Shown piece by piece: positions 25,525 through 34,493 of a stretch of 64,000 nucleotides of DNA. Both the position numbers and the translations under genes were made by a program. Origin of the DNA: Halieaceae bacterium (GTDB lineage: Bacteria; Pseudomonadota; Gammaproteobacteria; Pseudomonadales; Halieaceae); contig CACNSR010000002.1 in the NCBI GenBank assembly GCA_902623175.1, positions 62,001-126,000 of the forward strand, read 5' to 3'. The notes beneath the pieces were generated by a model, which searched no databases, was not told the DNA's origin, and saw nothing but the letters and a program-made list of their open reading frames with translations. The number at the start of each line of letters is the position of its first letter. The first letter of the stretch is position 1.

Positions 25525-27426
25525 ATGTTGGCGCGGGTCAACTCACTGTTCGGCGATGCCAACGTGATTGCTGTCGCTATCGCAGCAAGTGTCGCCATTA
25601 GCGGCGTTGCCCTTGCCGAAGAAAAGCAACTCTTGTGGGGTGATACCCACCTGCATTCCACCTATTCCTCTGACGCGTTTACCAACGGCAACCTGACTGC
25701 GTCCCCAGATACTGCTTATCGCTATGCTAAGGGCATGCCGGTCGTGCATCCCGGGCACAAGGCGCGCGTGCAAATCGGCACTCCCCTGGATTTTCTGGTG
25801 GTGTCAGACCATGCCGAGTACCTCGGTGTCATCCGAAGCCTCTATCTCAACCCGATGATCACAGAGGGTCTTACCTGGCGAGAGGTGCTGTGGACCCGGT
25901 TTGTGCAGTACTTATTGCGCGATGCGATTGATGGCCAAGAAGGACGAGAGCTGTTCACCTCAATTCTGCCCAAGCCCTCAGATAATGCCGTGATGGCAAT
26001 GGAAGGATGGGAAGAGGATCGCGTCAGCGGATTGATCCCGAGGCAGCCCACGGTCGAAATCGATACCTGGAAGCTCATTACGGATACGGCTGATGTGCAC
26101 AACGAGCCGGGGGAGTTCACGGCATTGATTGGCTGGGAATATTCCCTGATACCGGGCGGCGCCAATCTGCACCGGATTGTGATGACCGATGTTGACGCTG
26201 AGCAAGCGCAGACCTTTGCGCCGTTCGGTTTCGACGACAGCTCTTTTCCCAGCGATTTGTGGGCCTGGCTAGAGGAGACCAGTAACGCGACAGGTGGCAA
26301 CTTCATCGCGATACCCCATAACTCCAATATTTCAAAGGGGTCGATGTTTGATGTCAGGGACATCCGCGGAGAAGACATCGACCAGAACTACTCGGAGATC
26401 CGGCGTTATTGGGAGCCGGTGGTTGAAATCACGCAGATTAAAGGTGATTCCGAGACTCACCCCGCGTTATCCCCGGATGACCCGTTTGCCGATTTTGAAA
26501 CCTACCCGTATTACATCCAACGTGAATGGACGAACTATGTGCCGCAGCCCGGCGACTATATTCGCAGTGCGCTCAAAACGGGCCTCGAACTGGAATCGAG
26601 CCTAGGAGTGAACCCCTATCAATTTGGTGTCATTGGATCGACCGATGCACACACCGCGCTGCCGTCTGCCGAGGAGGACAATTTCCATGGCAAAATGGCG
26701 ACTGATTCGATTCCATCCAGAAAGGACGGCGGTTGGTCGGATGACGCGCGGGGCACCTTTGGTTGGGGTATGAGTGCGTCAGGCCTGGCGGCCGTTTGGG
26801 CAACCGAAAATACCCGTGAGGCGATCGTTGCGGCGATGCGTCGGAAAGAGGTGTATGCCACCAGCGGGCCTCGTATTGCGGTGCGCACCTACGGTGGGCT
26901 GAATCTGCCTGCTACGGTACTGGAGACTCCGGGTTTTCCGGCCAGTATTCAGACAGAGGCTGTGCCAATGGGTGGCGAGATCTTGGGAGCTGGCGCGGAT
27001 GATCGGTTTACCATGGCGATTGAGGCGCAGGCTGACCCCAAAAGCGTTAATCTGGACCGTATTCAAGTTGTCAAAGGGTGGATTGACTCGACCGGCGAGG
27101 CCCGGGAACGGTTATATGACGCGGTTTGGAGTGGCGACGACCGTTTGCAGCCCGATGGTTCGCTGGCGGCGGTGGGGTCGAGTGTGGATCTGAAGACCGG
27201 ATTAACTGCCAATAGCATCGGCTCACCTCGACTCACTGTCGTGTGGCAGGACCCCGAATTCGATCCGGCGCAGTCTGCTTTCTACTACGTGCGCGTGTTA
27301 CAGATCCCAACCGCACGGCACTCGCTGCTCGATAAGCTGGCGTTGGGAGATGAAGACATCGATACGCGCAGGCCGGACACGATTCAGGAGCGTGCGTACA
27401 CCTCGCCTATTTGGTATCGCCCCTGA
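25525..27426 (+). CDS. DUF3604 exported protein with PHP-like metal motifs
   Basis: About 633 residues. An N-terminal signal peptide (hydrophobic VIAVAIAASVAISG, ending VALA|EE) suggests export. The mature part begins GDTHLHSTYSSDAF and continues VSDHAEYLG, GWEYSLIPGG, AIPHNSNISKG, GSTDAHTALP and ATSGPRI, the His/Asp pattern of the PHP metallohydrolase-like DUF3604 family. A biochemical role is not established for this family to my knowledge. The ATG at 25525 was chosen because an AAGGGGGGAG tract lies immediately upstream and it yields a clean signal peptide; upstream starts at 25453 and 25507 are poorer. It follows the crotonase by 124 bases and may belong to the same operon. Confidence 0.82.
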   Translation: MLARVNSLFGDANVIAVAIAASVAISGVALAEEKQLLWGDTHLHSTYSSDAFTNGNLTASPDTAYRYAKGMPVVHPGHKARVQIGTPLDFLVVSDHAEYLGVIRSLYLNPMITEGLTWREVLWTRFVQYLLRDAIDGQEGRELFTSILPKPSDNAVMAMEGWEEDRVSGLIPRQPTVEIDTWKLITDTADVHNEPGEFTALIGWEYSLIPGGANLHRIVMTDVDAEQAQTFAPFGFDDSSFPSDLWAWLEETSNATGGNFIAIPHNSNISKGSMFDVRDIRGEDIDQNYSEIRRYWEPVVEITQIKGDSETHPALSPDDPFADFETYPYYIQREWTNYVPQPGDYIRSALKTGLELESSLGVNPYQFGVIGSTDAHTALPSAEEDNFHGKMATDSIPSRKDGGWSDDARGTFGWGMSASGLAAVWATENTREAIVAAMRRKEVYATSGPRIAVRTYGGLNLPATVLETPGFPASIQTEAVPMGGEILGAGADDRFTMAIEAQADPKSVNLDRIQVVKGWIDSTGEARERLYDAVWSGDDRLQPDGSLAAVGSSVDLKTGLTANSIGSPRLTVVWQDPEFDPAQSAFYYVRVLQIPTARHSLLDKLALGDEDIDTRRPDTIQERAYTSPIWYRP

Positions 27427-27451
27427 CACGGGGAGAACGGCGTGCAGTATT

Positions 27452-30202
27452 TTAAACCGCGATACAGACTCGGAGGCCCTCCAGCGCAGGTTTGGCTTGC
27501 GACAGCGCGAGATGGCAGGCCTCTCTGGACGCTTTTAACTCCGATAGCTCTTCGTCTCTTATCGCAGGGTTTAAAGACTGCAGGTAGCCGAGGCGGCTCA
27601 GCTCCTCATCGTAGAAACGATTTGCAGCGTCGACCGCCTCTCGACTACGTCGACTAACCTCGTCTGCCGCGATCTGATCAAGGGTGGGTAGCAACTTCTC
27701 CAGCACCGGCCGCAGCTTGGTGAGTGCGCTCGCGCTCGTTGCGCTGGGCAAACTTTGTAGCGCTTCAGTCAAAAACGTCGAGGATAGCTTGTCTCCCACT
27801 GTCTTACCCGATTGCGTGAGAAGGGTTCTCATTGGCTGTGAATTCAGAAACTGGCCTGTGGAGAGGTAGAGCGGGGCGAGGCACTCCACTCGATGGACGC
27901 TCTCGAGCAAGATGGTGCCGCCAGGGATGCCTCGGTGTTTGAAAGTTCCTATGCTGGCCTTGCCGATGTCGCTACCCAGAAGTGCCGCCATCGACTCCAT
28001 TACGATTGGATGTTCCCACGTCATAAATGTGACATCGTCACGGCTCAACGCGGTGGGCCGGTGATAAGTGGCTGTGATCCCATCCTCTGAAAGTCCCGGT
28101 AGCTGTCCGGTTGTCAAGTTTTCAGTCGGTCTGACCAGAGACAGATTTTCGTCGAGATATTCCTGCTCGATACCTATTCGGTCAAACAGGTGCTCACAAA
28201 AGTCGTGAAGTGCTTCGGCGGTTTCACGCTGCTCCAGGGTAGCAATGATTTCCGCACCCGAGGTTGGGTCATGTGAATGACGCTCAAGTAGACGGTCTCT
28301 ACCTGCCTCACTCTCGCGCAACAACTCGTCCCGTCGTGAACGGGTGCTTAGCAGCAGCGTTTCGAGGTCTCCCTCGACAGCGAGGAGTGCGCCAAGCGTA
28401 TCGGCGAACTCACTGTGAAGCTGGTAGCCAACAGAGCAGGTGGCGTCAAAAGCGTTCAAACCCTCATCGAACCAGCGAAACAGGGTTTCCTGAGCGGTAT
28501 CCGCCAGAAAGGGCGTGTGGATGTGAATATCAGTGCCTTGACCGATCCGGTCCAGACGGCCTATACGTTGCTCCAACAGATCCGGATGGAAAGGCAGATC
28601 GAAGCATATGAGGTGTTGCGCAAATTGGAAATTGCGGCCCTCACTGCCAATTTCAGAGCAGATCAGTGCCTGGGCCCCACCGCTCTCCTCGGCAAAGTAG
28701 GCGGCAGCGCGATCTCGCTCGATTAGGCTTAGATCCTCGTGAAAGGCCGCGCAGCGCACGCCGGCTTTGAGATGCAAAAAGTGCTCCAGCGCCATCGCTG
28801 TTTCTTTGTGGGCACAAATCACCAGCACCTTTTTGGGGCGGAGATCTTTCAGCTGGGTCTCCAGCCACTCGACCCGAGGGTCCTGCTCAATCCAGCTCGA
28901 TTCCGGGTGCAGTGTTTCTGGATGCAGTGAATGGGCATCGTGCTGATAAAGCGCGGGCGCGACTAGTGAATAAGTGTGTCGGTGTCGCTGCGGAAATCCG
29001 GACACCCCTCGCCGCGAGTTGCGGTATAACACGCGCCCGGTACCGTAACGGTCAAGCATCTGTTGAATCTGCTCATTCGTATCCGCCTCTGCATCAATCC
29101 CGTCGGGTAGAACGACGGTCTGGCCCTGTTCCAGTTGGTCGATTAGGTGGCTCCATTCGGCAAATTGGGCATGCTCGGCGTTGAATTGGTCAAAATCGGC
29201 GAACCGTGCAGGATCGATTAGCTGCAGCCGGTCAAAGTGGCTTCTCAGTCCCGCCTGTTCGGGGGTGGCGGTGAGCAGCAATAGGCCACGGGCATGAGCC
29301 GATAACTCGCAGACAAACTGGCCCAAGTCGGTGGGTTGCTCGCCAATGCCTGTGATGTGGTGCGCCTCATCAATGACCACCATGTCCCACTCAAGGCCGC
29401 TGGCAATTTCTCTCGTAATCGGATCAGTCTCAAACAGGCTAACCGGAGCAATCACCAACGCATTCTCGGAAAACTCCGTTTCTATATCGGTGTGTTCCAA
29501 CCGCTCGGCATTGAGCAAGGAGAAACTCAGGTGGAAACGGCGTTGCATTTCAACCAGCCACTGGTGCGCCAGCGTCTCGGGCACCAACACCAGGACGCGG
29601 CGTACCCGTTGTCGATGTAGCTGCTGGGTCAGGATCAGCCCGGCCTCAATGGTCTTACCGAGGCCCACCTCATCAGCAAGTAATACCCGTGGCGCGAAGC
29701 GTTTCCCTACGCTGGCTGCCACATACAGTTGGTGCGAGAGCAGGGCGGTTCGTGGCCCTAGCAAGCCTCCGAGCTCAAAGCCTTCCCCGGCGGCGGCGTG
29801 CTCCAAAGTAGTCGCTCTCAGGTCAAAGTCGCGAGGTTTGCCCAGCTGATTATTCAGCAGTCGCTCGATTGGCGTATTGAGCTCGATGTGGGCATCAAGC
29901 TCCGTCTCCAGGACCGAATGGTGGGCGCCCGATGATGCCTCTGCTTCATAAGTGATCACGCCGCCTTGTTCCTCAAGGGAGATCACGGTCAGCGCGCTGC
30001 CGTCCATGCGTGTCAGTAGGTCGCCGGGTTTAAGGAGTAGTCGGGTCAGGGGTGCGCGATCGGTCGCGTACACCCGCTCCTCCTCTACGGCAGGGAAATG
30101 CAGGGTGACCCGCCGTTCATCGGCGTGGGTCACGATTCCCAAGCCCAAAGTACTATCCGCGTGACTGACCCATCGCTGGCCAGGTAAGAAATGATCGGTC
30201 AT
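27452..30202 (-). CDS. rapA: RNA polymerase-associated protein RapA (SWI2/SNF2 ATPase)
   Basis: The 916-residue protein has N-terminal Tudor-like segments (FLPGQRWVSHADSTLGLG), the helicase core with LADEVGLGKTIEAGLI (about 175), VIDEAHH (about 275), LLTATPEQ, and motif VI-like QRIGRLDRIGQ (about 545), then a long RapA-specific C-terminus. It recycles stalled RNA polymerase after transcription or on compacted DNA. It is a little shorter than the E. coli protein (968). The gene starts 3 bases after the end of tatD and is read in the same direction. It converges on the DUF3604 gene with a 25-base gap. Confidence 0.93.
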   Translation of the reverse strand: MTDHFLPGQRWVSHADSTLGLGIVTHADERRVTLHFPAVEEERVYATDRAPLTRLLLKPGDLLTRMDGSALTVISLEEQGGVITYEAEASSGAHHSVLETELDAHIELNTPIERLLNNQLGKPRDFDLRATTLEHAAAGEGFELGGLLGPRTALLSHQLYVAASVGKRFAPRVLLADEVGLGKTIEAGLILTQQLHRQRVRRVLVLVPETLAHQWLVEMQRRFHLSFSLLNAERLEHTDIETEFSENALVIAPVSLFETDPITREIASGLEWDMVVIDEAHHITGIGEQPTDLGQFVCELSAHARGLLLLTATPEQAGLRSHFDRLQLIDPARFADFDQFNAEHAQFAEWSHLIDQLEQGQTVVLPDGIDAEADTNEQIQQMLDRYGTGRVLYRNSRRGVSGFPQRHRHTYSLVAPALYQHDAHSLHPETLHPESSWIEQDPRVEWLETQLKDLRPKKVLVICAHKETAMALEHFLHLKAGVRCAAFHEDLSLIERDRAAAYFAEESGGAQALICSEIGSEGRNFQFAQHLICFDLPFHPDLLEQRIGRLDRIGQGTDIHIHTPFLADTAQETLFRWFDEGLNAFDATCSVGYQLHSEFADTLGALLAVEGDLETLLLSTRSRRDELLRESEAGRDRLLERHSHDPTSGAEIIATLEQRETAEALHDFCEHLFDRIGIEQEYLDENLSLVRPTENLTTGQLPGLSEDGITATYHRPTALSRDDVTFMTWEHPIVMESMAALLGSDIGKASIGTFKHRGIPGGTILLESVHRVECLAPLYLSTGQFLNSQPMRTLLTQSGKTVGDKLSSTFLTEALQSLPSATSASALTKLRPVLEKLLPTLDQIAADEVSRRSREAVDAANRFYDEELSRLGYLQSLNPAIRDEELSELKASREACHLALSQAKPALEGLRVCIAV

Positions 30203-30205
30203 GAG

Positions 30206-31009
30206 TCAGAAAAACAGTCTGTAGCTATTGGCGCGGACGCGCTCGAGAAACGCTTCCGTCGGGACTGTTTTTATCTCCGCTAGGGTCTCGGCAATGAGGG
30301 GCAGGTAGCAGGGTGCGTTGGGTCGCCCACGATAGGGGACTGGCGTCAAATAAGGTGCATCGGTCTCGAGCACAATGCGCTCCAGCGGGGTAGCGTCGAC
30401 CACGGCTCTGACGTTGTCGGCATTGCGAAACGTCGTGATGCCATTGAAGCCCAGCATAAACCCCTCGCCAAGACAGTATTCGGCCAGTGACAGGGAGCTG
30501 GTGAAGCTATGGATGACCCCTTTGCGCGCTAGTGAACTGCTGTGATTCGCCAGAATCGCACGAGTATCCTCATCCGCCTCGCGGGTATGGATCACCACGG
30601 GGAGCGACAACTCCGCGGCGAGTGCCAGCTGCTCATCAAACGCTGTTCTTTGCGCTTCCCTATTTGCGTGGTCGTAGTAGTAATCGAGCCCGATTTCGCC
30701 AACGGCCACGACGCGCCGATCTTCAGCGCCGGTTTTGACACGGCTGGCCAGTGCGGGGCACCAGCTTTCGGCTTCGTGGGGGTGAATGCCCTGCGTGCAC
30801 CAGATGGACGGGTGTCCGTTCGCCAGCTCGCGCACCTGATCGAGGTTACCTGCCGAGACGGAAATCGTCACGATCCGCTCAATCCCGACTTGGAAGGCAT
30901 CATCCAATGTCTCGGATAATGCTTGAGAGTTCAGATAATCCAGGTGACAGTGTGTTTCAACAATTGGCGTGTTGAACTGAGGGATCTCTCGGCGGCTGTT
31001 CTGGGTCAT
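30206..31009 (-). CDS. tatD: TatD family metal-dependent hydrolase
   Basis: About 267 residues with the TatD signatures VETHCHLDYL, GIHPHEAE, VGEIGLDYYYD, LPVVIHTREAD and LETDAPYLTP. The family are cytoplasmic metal-dependent DNases or related phosphoesterases implicated in DNA repair and quality control. The ATG at 31009 (MTQNSRR) gives the usual short N-terminus; an in-frame start at 31051 would add 14 residues. The first His motif reads ETHCHLD instead of the common DSHCHLD. It is followed after 3 bases by rapA. Confidence 0.9.
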   Translation of the reverse strand: MTQNSRREIPQFNTPIVETHCHLDYLNSQALSETLDDAFQVGIERIVTISVSAGNLDQVRELANGHPSIWCTQGIHPHEAESWCPALASRVKTGAEDRRVVAVGEIGLDYYYDHANREAQRTAFDEQLALAAELSLPVVIHTREADEDTRAILANHSSSLARKGVIHSFTSSLSLAEYCLGEGFMLGFNGITTFRNADNVRAVVDATPLERIVLETDAPYLTPVPYRGRPNAPCYLPLIAETLAEIKTVPTEAFLERVRANSYRLFF

Positions 31010-31137
31010 TAACGGGGGTAGGGCATCGCTGGGGCGCGAAGTATGGCACAAATGCTATAGAGAGAGGTCTGTCGCGCTGAATTATCCTCGCGGAGAGTCC
31101 GGCGATCGACCGTTCCCAATGAGCGCTCCACAACGAG

Positions 31138-32079
31138 CTACCCGCGATGAACGGTGCGGAAGCGCATGGACTGGACCGTATCGATAATTTCCTGCCACAA
31201 CCACTGATGAATGGGCGAGTGTTCGGTCCGCCGGTGCGCAATGAGCGAGTACTGCACGCTGAACGTCATTTCAACGGGTAAGGTCAGCGCCACGATATCG
31301 CGCGTTGCGCCCTCGTTCCGCGCCAAATAAGCCGGGCATATGAGGAGGTAATCCGTCTCTCTCAGAATTTCAAATGCCGTCAACAGATGTGATGTTTCGA
31401 GAATGCCCCGGTCGCTTTCAAACAACCCGCGCGCTAACACCTGGCCGCCGATCAGCTCTTCACGGTCCGCAACATAGAGTGCTACCTGTGGATACTGCCG
31501 CATTAGGTCGGCGCTGAGGGTCTGGGCAACTAGTGGATGGTCCTGTCGGACGAAAATCGCGAGAGGGGAGTCGGCCAATGGCGACACTGAGTACTCGGAT
31601 GGATACTCCTCCCGCTGAATTTGTATTGCGAAATCCAGTTGACCACTCGCCAGCTGATCGAGCTGCCGCTCGGCGCGGGTAATGGTGCGCAGCCGCAACC
31701 GGGGCGCGCTGGATTGCAGTCTGGCAGAGAGAGGGGGCAGCAGTGTGAAGCCAACGTATTCAGAAATAGCCAGCGTGATCTCACCCCGGTAAGCGGCGGG
31801 AGTGAATTCCCCCGCATTTAACAGCCCATCCACCTGTCCGAGTAGGCTTTTGAGTTCCCCCGCCAGCCCGAGCGCTCGAGGCGTGGGCTGGATGCCGCGC
31901 TTACTGCGCACAAACAACGGGTCATCAAAGGTTTCTCGCAGTCTCCCAAGAGTTTTTGACATTGCCGGCTGGGTGATAGAGAGCCGGTCAGCGGCCCGTG
32001 AGACACTGCCCTCTTCGAGCAAAATATGCAGGGATACCAACAAGTTGAGATCAATTCTTGCTAGGCGACTGAGGTTCAA
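31138..32079 (-). CDS. LysR-family transcriptional regulator
   Basis: The 313-residue protein has an N-terminal winged helix (LLEEGSVSRAADRLSITQPAMSKTLGRLR, about 21-50, shown here as adjoining segments) and DDPLFVRSKRGIQPTPRA, then a periplasmic-binding-like effector domain. The start is TTG at 32079, supported by AAGG seven bases upstream and the standard family N-terminus. The regulated genes are unknown; the divergent candidate is the sRNA/leader and TPR gene across a short intergenic region, as LysR proteins often act on divergent neighbours. The effector ligand cannot be predicted. Confidence 0.9.
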   Translation of the reverse strand: MNLSRLARIDLNLLVSLHILLEEGSVSRAADRLSITQPAMSKTLGRLRETFDDPLFVRSKRGIQPTPRALGLAGELKSLLGQVDGLLNAGEFTPAAYRGEITLAISEYVGFTLLPPLSARLQSSAPRLRLRTITRAERQLDQLASGQLDFAIQIQREEYPSEYSVSPLADSPLAIFVRQDHPLVAQTLSADLMRQYPQVALYVADREELIGGQVLARGLFESDRGILETSHLLTAFEILRETDYLLICPAYLARNEGATRDIVALTLPVEMTFSVQYSLIAHRRTEHSPIHQWLWQEIIDTVQSMRFRTVHRG

Positions 32080-32109
32080 GGCTTTACCTTATAACGCTGG
32101 CGACTGGAT

Positions 32110-32258
32110 ATGATTAAAAAAATACATTAGCAGTCATGTTAACCCTATTAGATGATAAATGACAGCTGCTGAACACGCTGCGCTAGGTTTTCCATTTTGC
32201 CCGGCGTTATCCAGAGTCCGATACAGCCTCTGCCCGCCTCTCCGAGGCGGGTTTTTTT
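32110..32258 (+). ncRNA. Possible sRNA or transcription attenuator ahead of the TPR gene
   Basis: This gene-free stretch ends in a strong intrinsic terminator (32233-32258) pointing in the plus direction, yet no plus-strand gene precedes it. A short stem CAGAG/CTCTG (32212-32216 with 32228-32232) abuts the terminator. It may be a small RNA, or a leader whose termination controls the TPR gene, which begins less than 20 bases after the T-run. I recognise no known riboswitch and no confident promoter. Boundaries are approximate. Confidence 0.3.
32233..32258 (+). terminator. Strong rho-independent terminator
   Basis: CCCGCCTC (32233-32240) pairs perfectly with GAGGCGGG (32244-32251) around the loop TCC and is followed by seven T residues (32252-32258). 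It lies upstream of, not after, a plus-strand gene, which is the odd feature. Confidence 0.85.
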
Positions 32259-32276
32259 GCGCTATATTCAGTGTCG

Positions 32277-33509
32277 ATGTCCGCACGATTCTCTCTAAAT
32301 CTGGGGAAGCACTTATTAGTGCTGCTCTGTCTTCACGTGTATGTGGCCAGTGCCGATACGCCCGTCCCCTTTGGCTTGCCCGTTCAGTATCGGGATTCCG
32401 AGCCGGTATTGGGCTTTGGTGGCGGGAGAGATGTCTCCGACCCTGCGAGTGTCGATCAGGCACAGGCGAGACTCGAGGAGACAGAGCAACGTCTTGGGCC
32501 CTATCACCCTTCACTGGCGAACGAATTTGTGGAGGTCGCCCAACTGGCGATGGAGGCGGGTGATGCAAGTTTAGCGGCGTCTCTCTACGACGTTGCATTG
32601 CATAACGCCAGAGTCAACAACGGCTTGTACGGCGATCAGCAGTTGCCGATTTTGCGCGGGCTGATGGATCTATACCTGGTCACGGGCGATCGAGAAGGTT
32701 TCGAGGCCCGAGCGGCCTATCAGTTTCGCTTGCTGGGCTCGGGGCTGCCGCCTTTTGAAGACGGGGAGTTGCGCGCGGCTGTGGAGCTTTTCGATGTGTC
32801 TCTAGATGCGTTGATGGGGGTTTCCTGGGAGGGTCGAGGCGGCGAATTATTGGCGCTGCACAACCGCTTCGAGTCGATGGCCGAGGCGGTGTGCGCTGAC
32901 GTGTCGGTAAATCTAGCCTGGTGTGAGCCATTCACCTTTAGTTTGGGTCGGTTTTACTATCTTTTGGAGCACAAGCTCGATGTGTTTGTCGACGACCCGC
33001 GCTTCGAGCGGACCTTCTCCGACCCTACATGGCAATCTCTTGACCGGGAGCCCCGGCTGGAAGCTCTTCAGCGTCGCCTGTTTAAGGAGGGAGAAACGGT
33101 GTTTGAGCGGTTGCTTGAGGTCACCCCTGACAGCTCAGAGGCGCTATCGGCTCTGGCCGATTGGCACTGGTTTTATCGCAAGCGGGATGCGGCTACGTCA
33201 CTTTATCGGAGAGCCTGCAGGCTTTCGCCGGGTCGATTTACCCAAGCTGCTCCCCTGCCGGAATACCCCAGGTTGGCCTTTAAGCGGGCGTTTCAGGAGC
33301 CGGTCATACCGCTCGATGTGTCACTAACCGTGACCGAGATAGGTAAGCCAGTCGATATAAATTTCAGTTCGCCCACGGCCGGCGCTGATTCCCACCCGCC
33401 GAGACGGGTCAGACGAGCGATGCTCGGTATGGTGTACAGGCCAGCATTTATGGCGTGTTCCGAACCGGTGAAGCGAGATTTGAAACTGGAGCTCGCCTAC
33501 ATTGACTGA
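32277..33509 (+). CDS. Exported tetratricopeptide-like protein with TonB-like C-terminus, function unknown
   Basis: About 410 residues. The ATG at 32277 gives a signal peptide (LGKHLLVLLCLHVYVASA|DT); a GTG two codons earlier is an alternative. The middle is helical with TPR-like segments (VAQLAMEAGDASLAASLYDVAL near 90 and ALADWHWFYRKRDAATSLYRRA near 300, described here by position). The last 60 residues (V..TVTEIGKPVDINF ... RRAMLGMVYRPAF) resemble the C-terminal domain of TonB-family proteins, which would face the periplasm. No catalytic motif is seen. It ends directly against the convergent methyltransferase gene with no spare base. I do not recognise a specific function. Confidence 0.7.
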   Translation: MSARFSLNLGKHLLVLLCLHVYVASADTPVPFGLPVQYRDSEPVLGFGGGRDVSDPASVDQAQARLEETEQRLGPYHPSLANEFVEVAQLAMEAGDASLAASLYDVALHNARVNNGLYGDQQLPILRGLMDLYLVTGDREGFEARAAYQFRLLGSGLPPFEDGELRAAVELFDVSLDALMGVSWEGRGGELLALHNRFESMAEAVCADVSVNLAWCEPFTFSLGRFYYLLEHKLDVFVDDPRFERTFSDPTWQSLDREPRLEALQRRLFKEGETVFERLLEVTPDSSEALSALADWHWFYRKRDAATSLYRRACRLSPGRFTQAAPLPEYPRLAFKRAFQEPVIPLDVSLTVTEIGKPVDINFSSPTAGADSHPPRRVRRAMLGMVYRPAFMACSEPVKRDLKLELAYID

Positions 33510-34172
33510 TCAGTCGTTGTGAATCACTAATAGCGCACCCGCCGCCTTCACGCTGCCTGAGAGGCGCCAGCCCAAAACATCGCCACCGTGTTTTTCGGTC
33601 ACTTTGTCAGCCATTTCATGAAATGTGGGCCGCTCGGGATCGCCAATCACAATCATGCCGACGCCCGCATCAATGGCGCGATCGATCATTTTAGCCACGG
33701 GGTCGACCAGCTCATCCCAGAAGCAAATATCGCCGCCAAACAGAATATCCACCTTCTCAAGGTCTTTCTTGCGGACCTTCTCGAAGCGCTGCACCCAGCT
33801 CTGGGTTGAGACGCCGTTCAGTTCCGCTACGGCATCAAGGTAAGGAAACACAGCCGGGTCTGCATCCATTGAAACGACCTTTGACCCCCATTCCTTGGCG
33901 CACCAGATCCCGGTAATACCCCAGCCGCAACCAGCATCCAGGACGCGTTTACGGCGCTTGGGGGGATGTCTCCTCAGATAATCGATAATCAGGCAGCTGG
34001 ATTTCCAAAGTTTGGTACCGTGAATGCTCGGCTCATGACCTGCTCGTCGCACTGCTCGAATGCTTCTGTGCCCGGCGTAGGGCATGACGACGCCACGGAA
34101 GCGACGCAGCTTCTTGTCCGCAGTAGATCGAGTGGCTTTACTGTATGTTTTCATGCTTTTAGACGACGGCAT
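33510..34172 (-). CDS. Class I SAM-dependent methyltransferase
   Basis: About 220 residues with the SAM-binding motif I VLDAGCGWGITGIW (about 73-86) followed by VVSMDADP (motif II) and DILFGGDICFWDEL, a D-x-x-x-x-D/N region typical of the Methyltransf_16-like lysine or small-molecule methyltransferases. The N-terminus is basic. The ATG at 34172 (MPSSKS) was chosen because GGAG lies 6 bases upstream; a TTG at 34190 and ATG at 34154 are alternatives. The substrate is unknown. It follows the cold-shock gene on the same strand by 57 bases. Confidence 0.78.
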   Translation of the reverse strand: MPSSKSMKTYSKATRSTADKKLRRFRGVVMPYAGHRSIRAVRRAGHEPSIHGTKLWKSSCLIIDYLRRHPPKRRKRVLDAGCGWGITGIWCAKEWGSKVVSMDADPAVFPYLDAVAELNGVSTQSWVQRFEKVRKKDLEKVDILFGGDICFWDELVDPVAKMIDRAIDAGVGMIVIGDPERPTFHEMADKVTEKHGGDVLGWRLSGSVKAAGALLVIHND

Positions 34173-34229
34173 ACCGCACTCCGCGTTCAATGGGGGCGCG
34201 AGCTTAGCAAAAGTGCCGTGCCGAGGGTA

Positions 34230-34442
34230 TTAGCTCTTAGTTACGTCCTCGGCCTGCAAGCCTTTGGGACCTTCAACCAGATTGAACTCGACTTCCTGTC
34301 CCTCGTTCAGGCTGCGATATCCATCCCCCTGGATCGCTCTGAAGTGAACAAAAATGTCTTCCGGCCGATCGGCCATCGTGATGAAGCCAAAGCCTTTGGC
34401 GTTATTGAACCACTTAACGGTTCCTGTCTGGCGGTCTGACAT
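34230..34442 (-). CDS. Cold-shock domain protein, CspA family
   Basis: A 70-residue single cold-shock domain with RNP1 KGFGFIT and RNP2-like DIFVHF, preceded by [10 protein letters not shown]. It binds single-stranded RNA or DNA and can melt RNA structure. The ATG at 34442 (MSDRQ) is preferred because GGTGGA sits 7 bases upstream; a GTG at 34454 would add four residues. The gene is 51 bases downstream of valS on the same strand, so it may be read from the valS transcript as well as from its own promoter. No long cold-shock leader is possible in that gap. Confidence 0.93.
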   Translation of the reverse strand: MSDRQTGTVKWFNNAKGFGFITMADRPEDIFVHFRAIQGDGYRSLNEGQEVEFNLVEGPKGLQAEDVTKS

Positions 34443-34493
34443 GACTGAATCCACCGCATTAGAATTGTTATTCAGTACAGTCTTATCAGGGCT

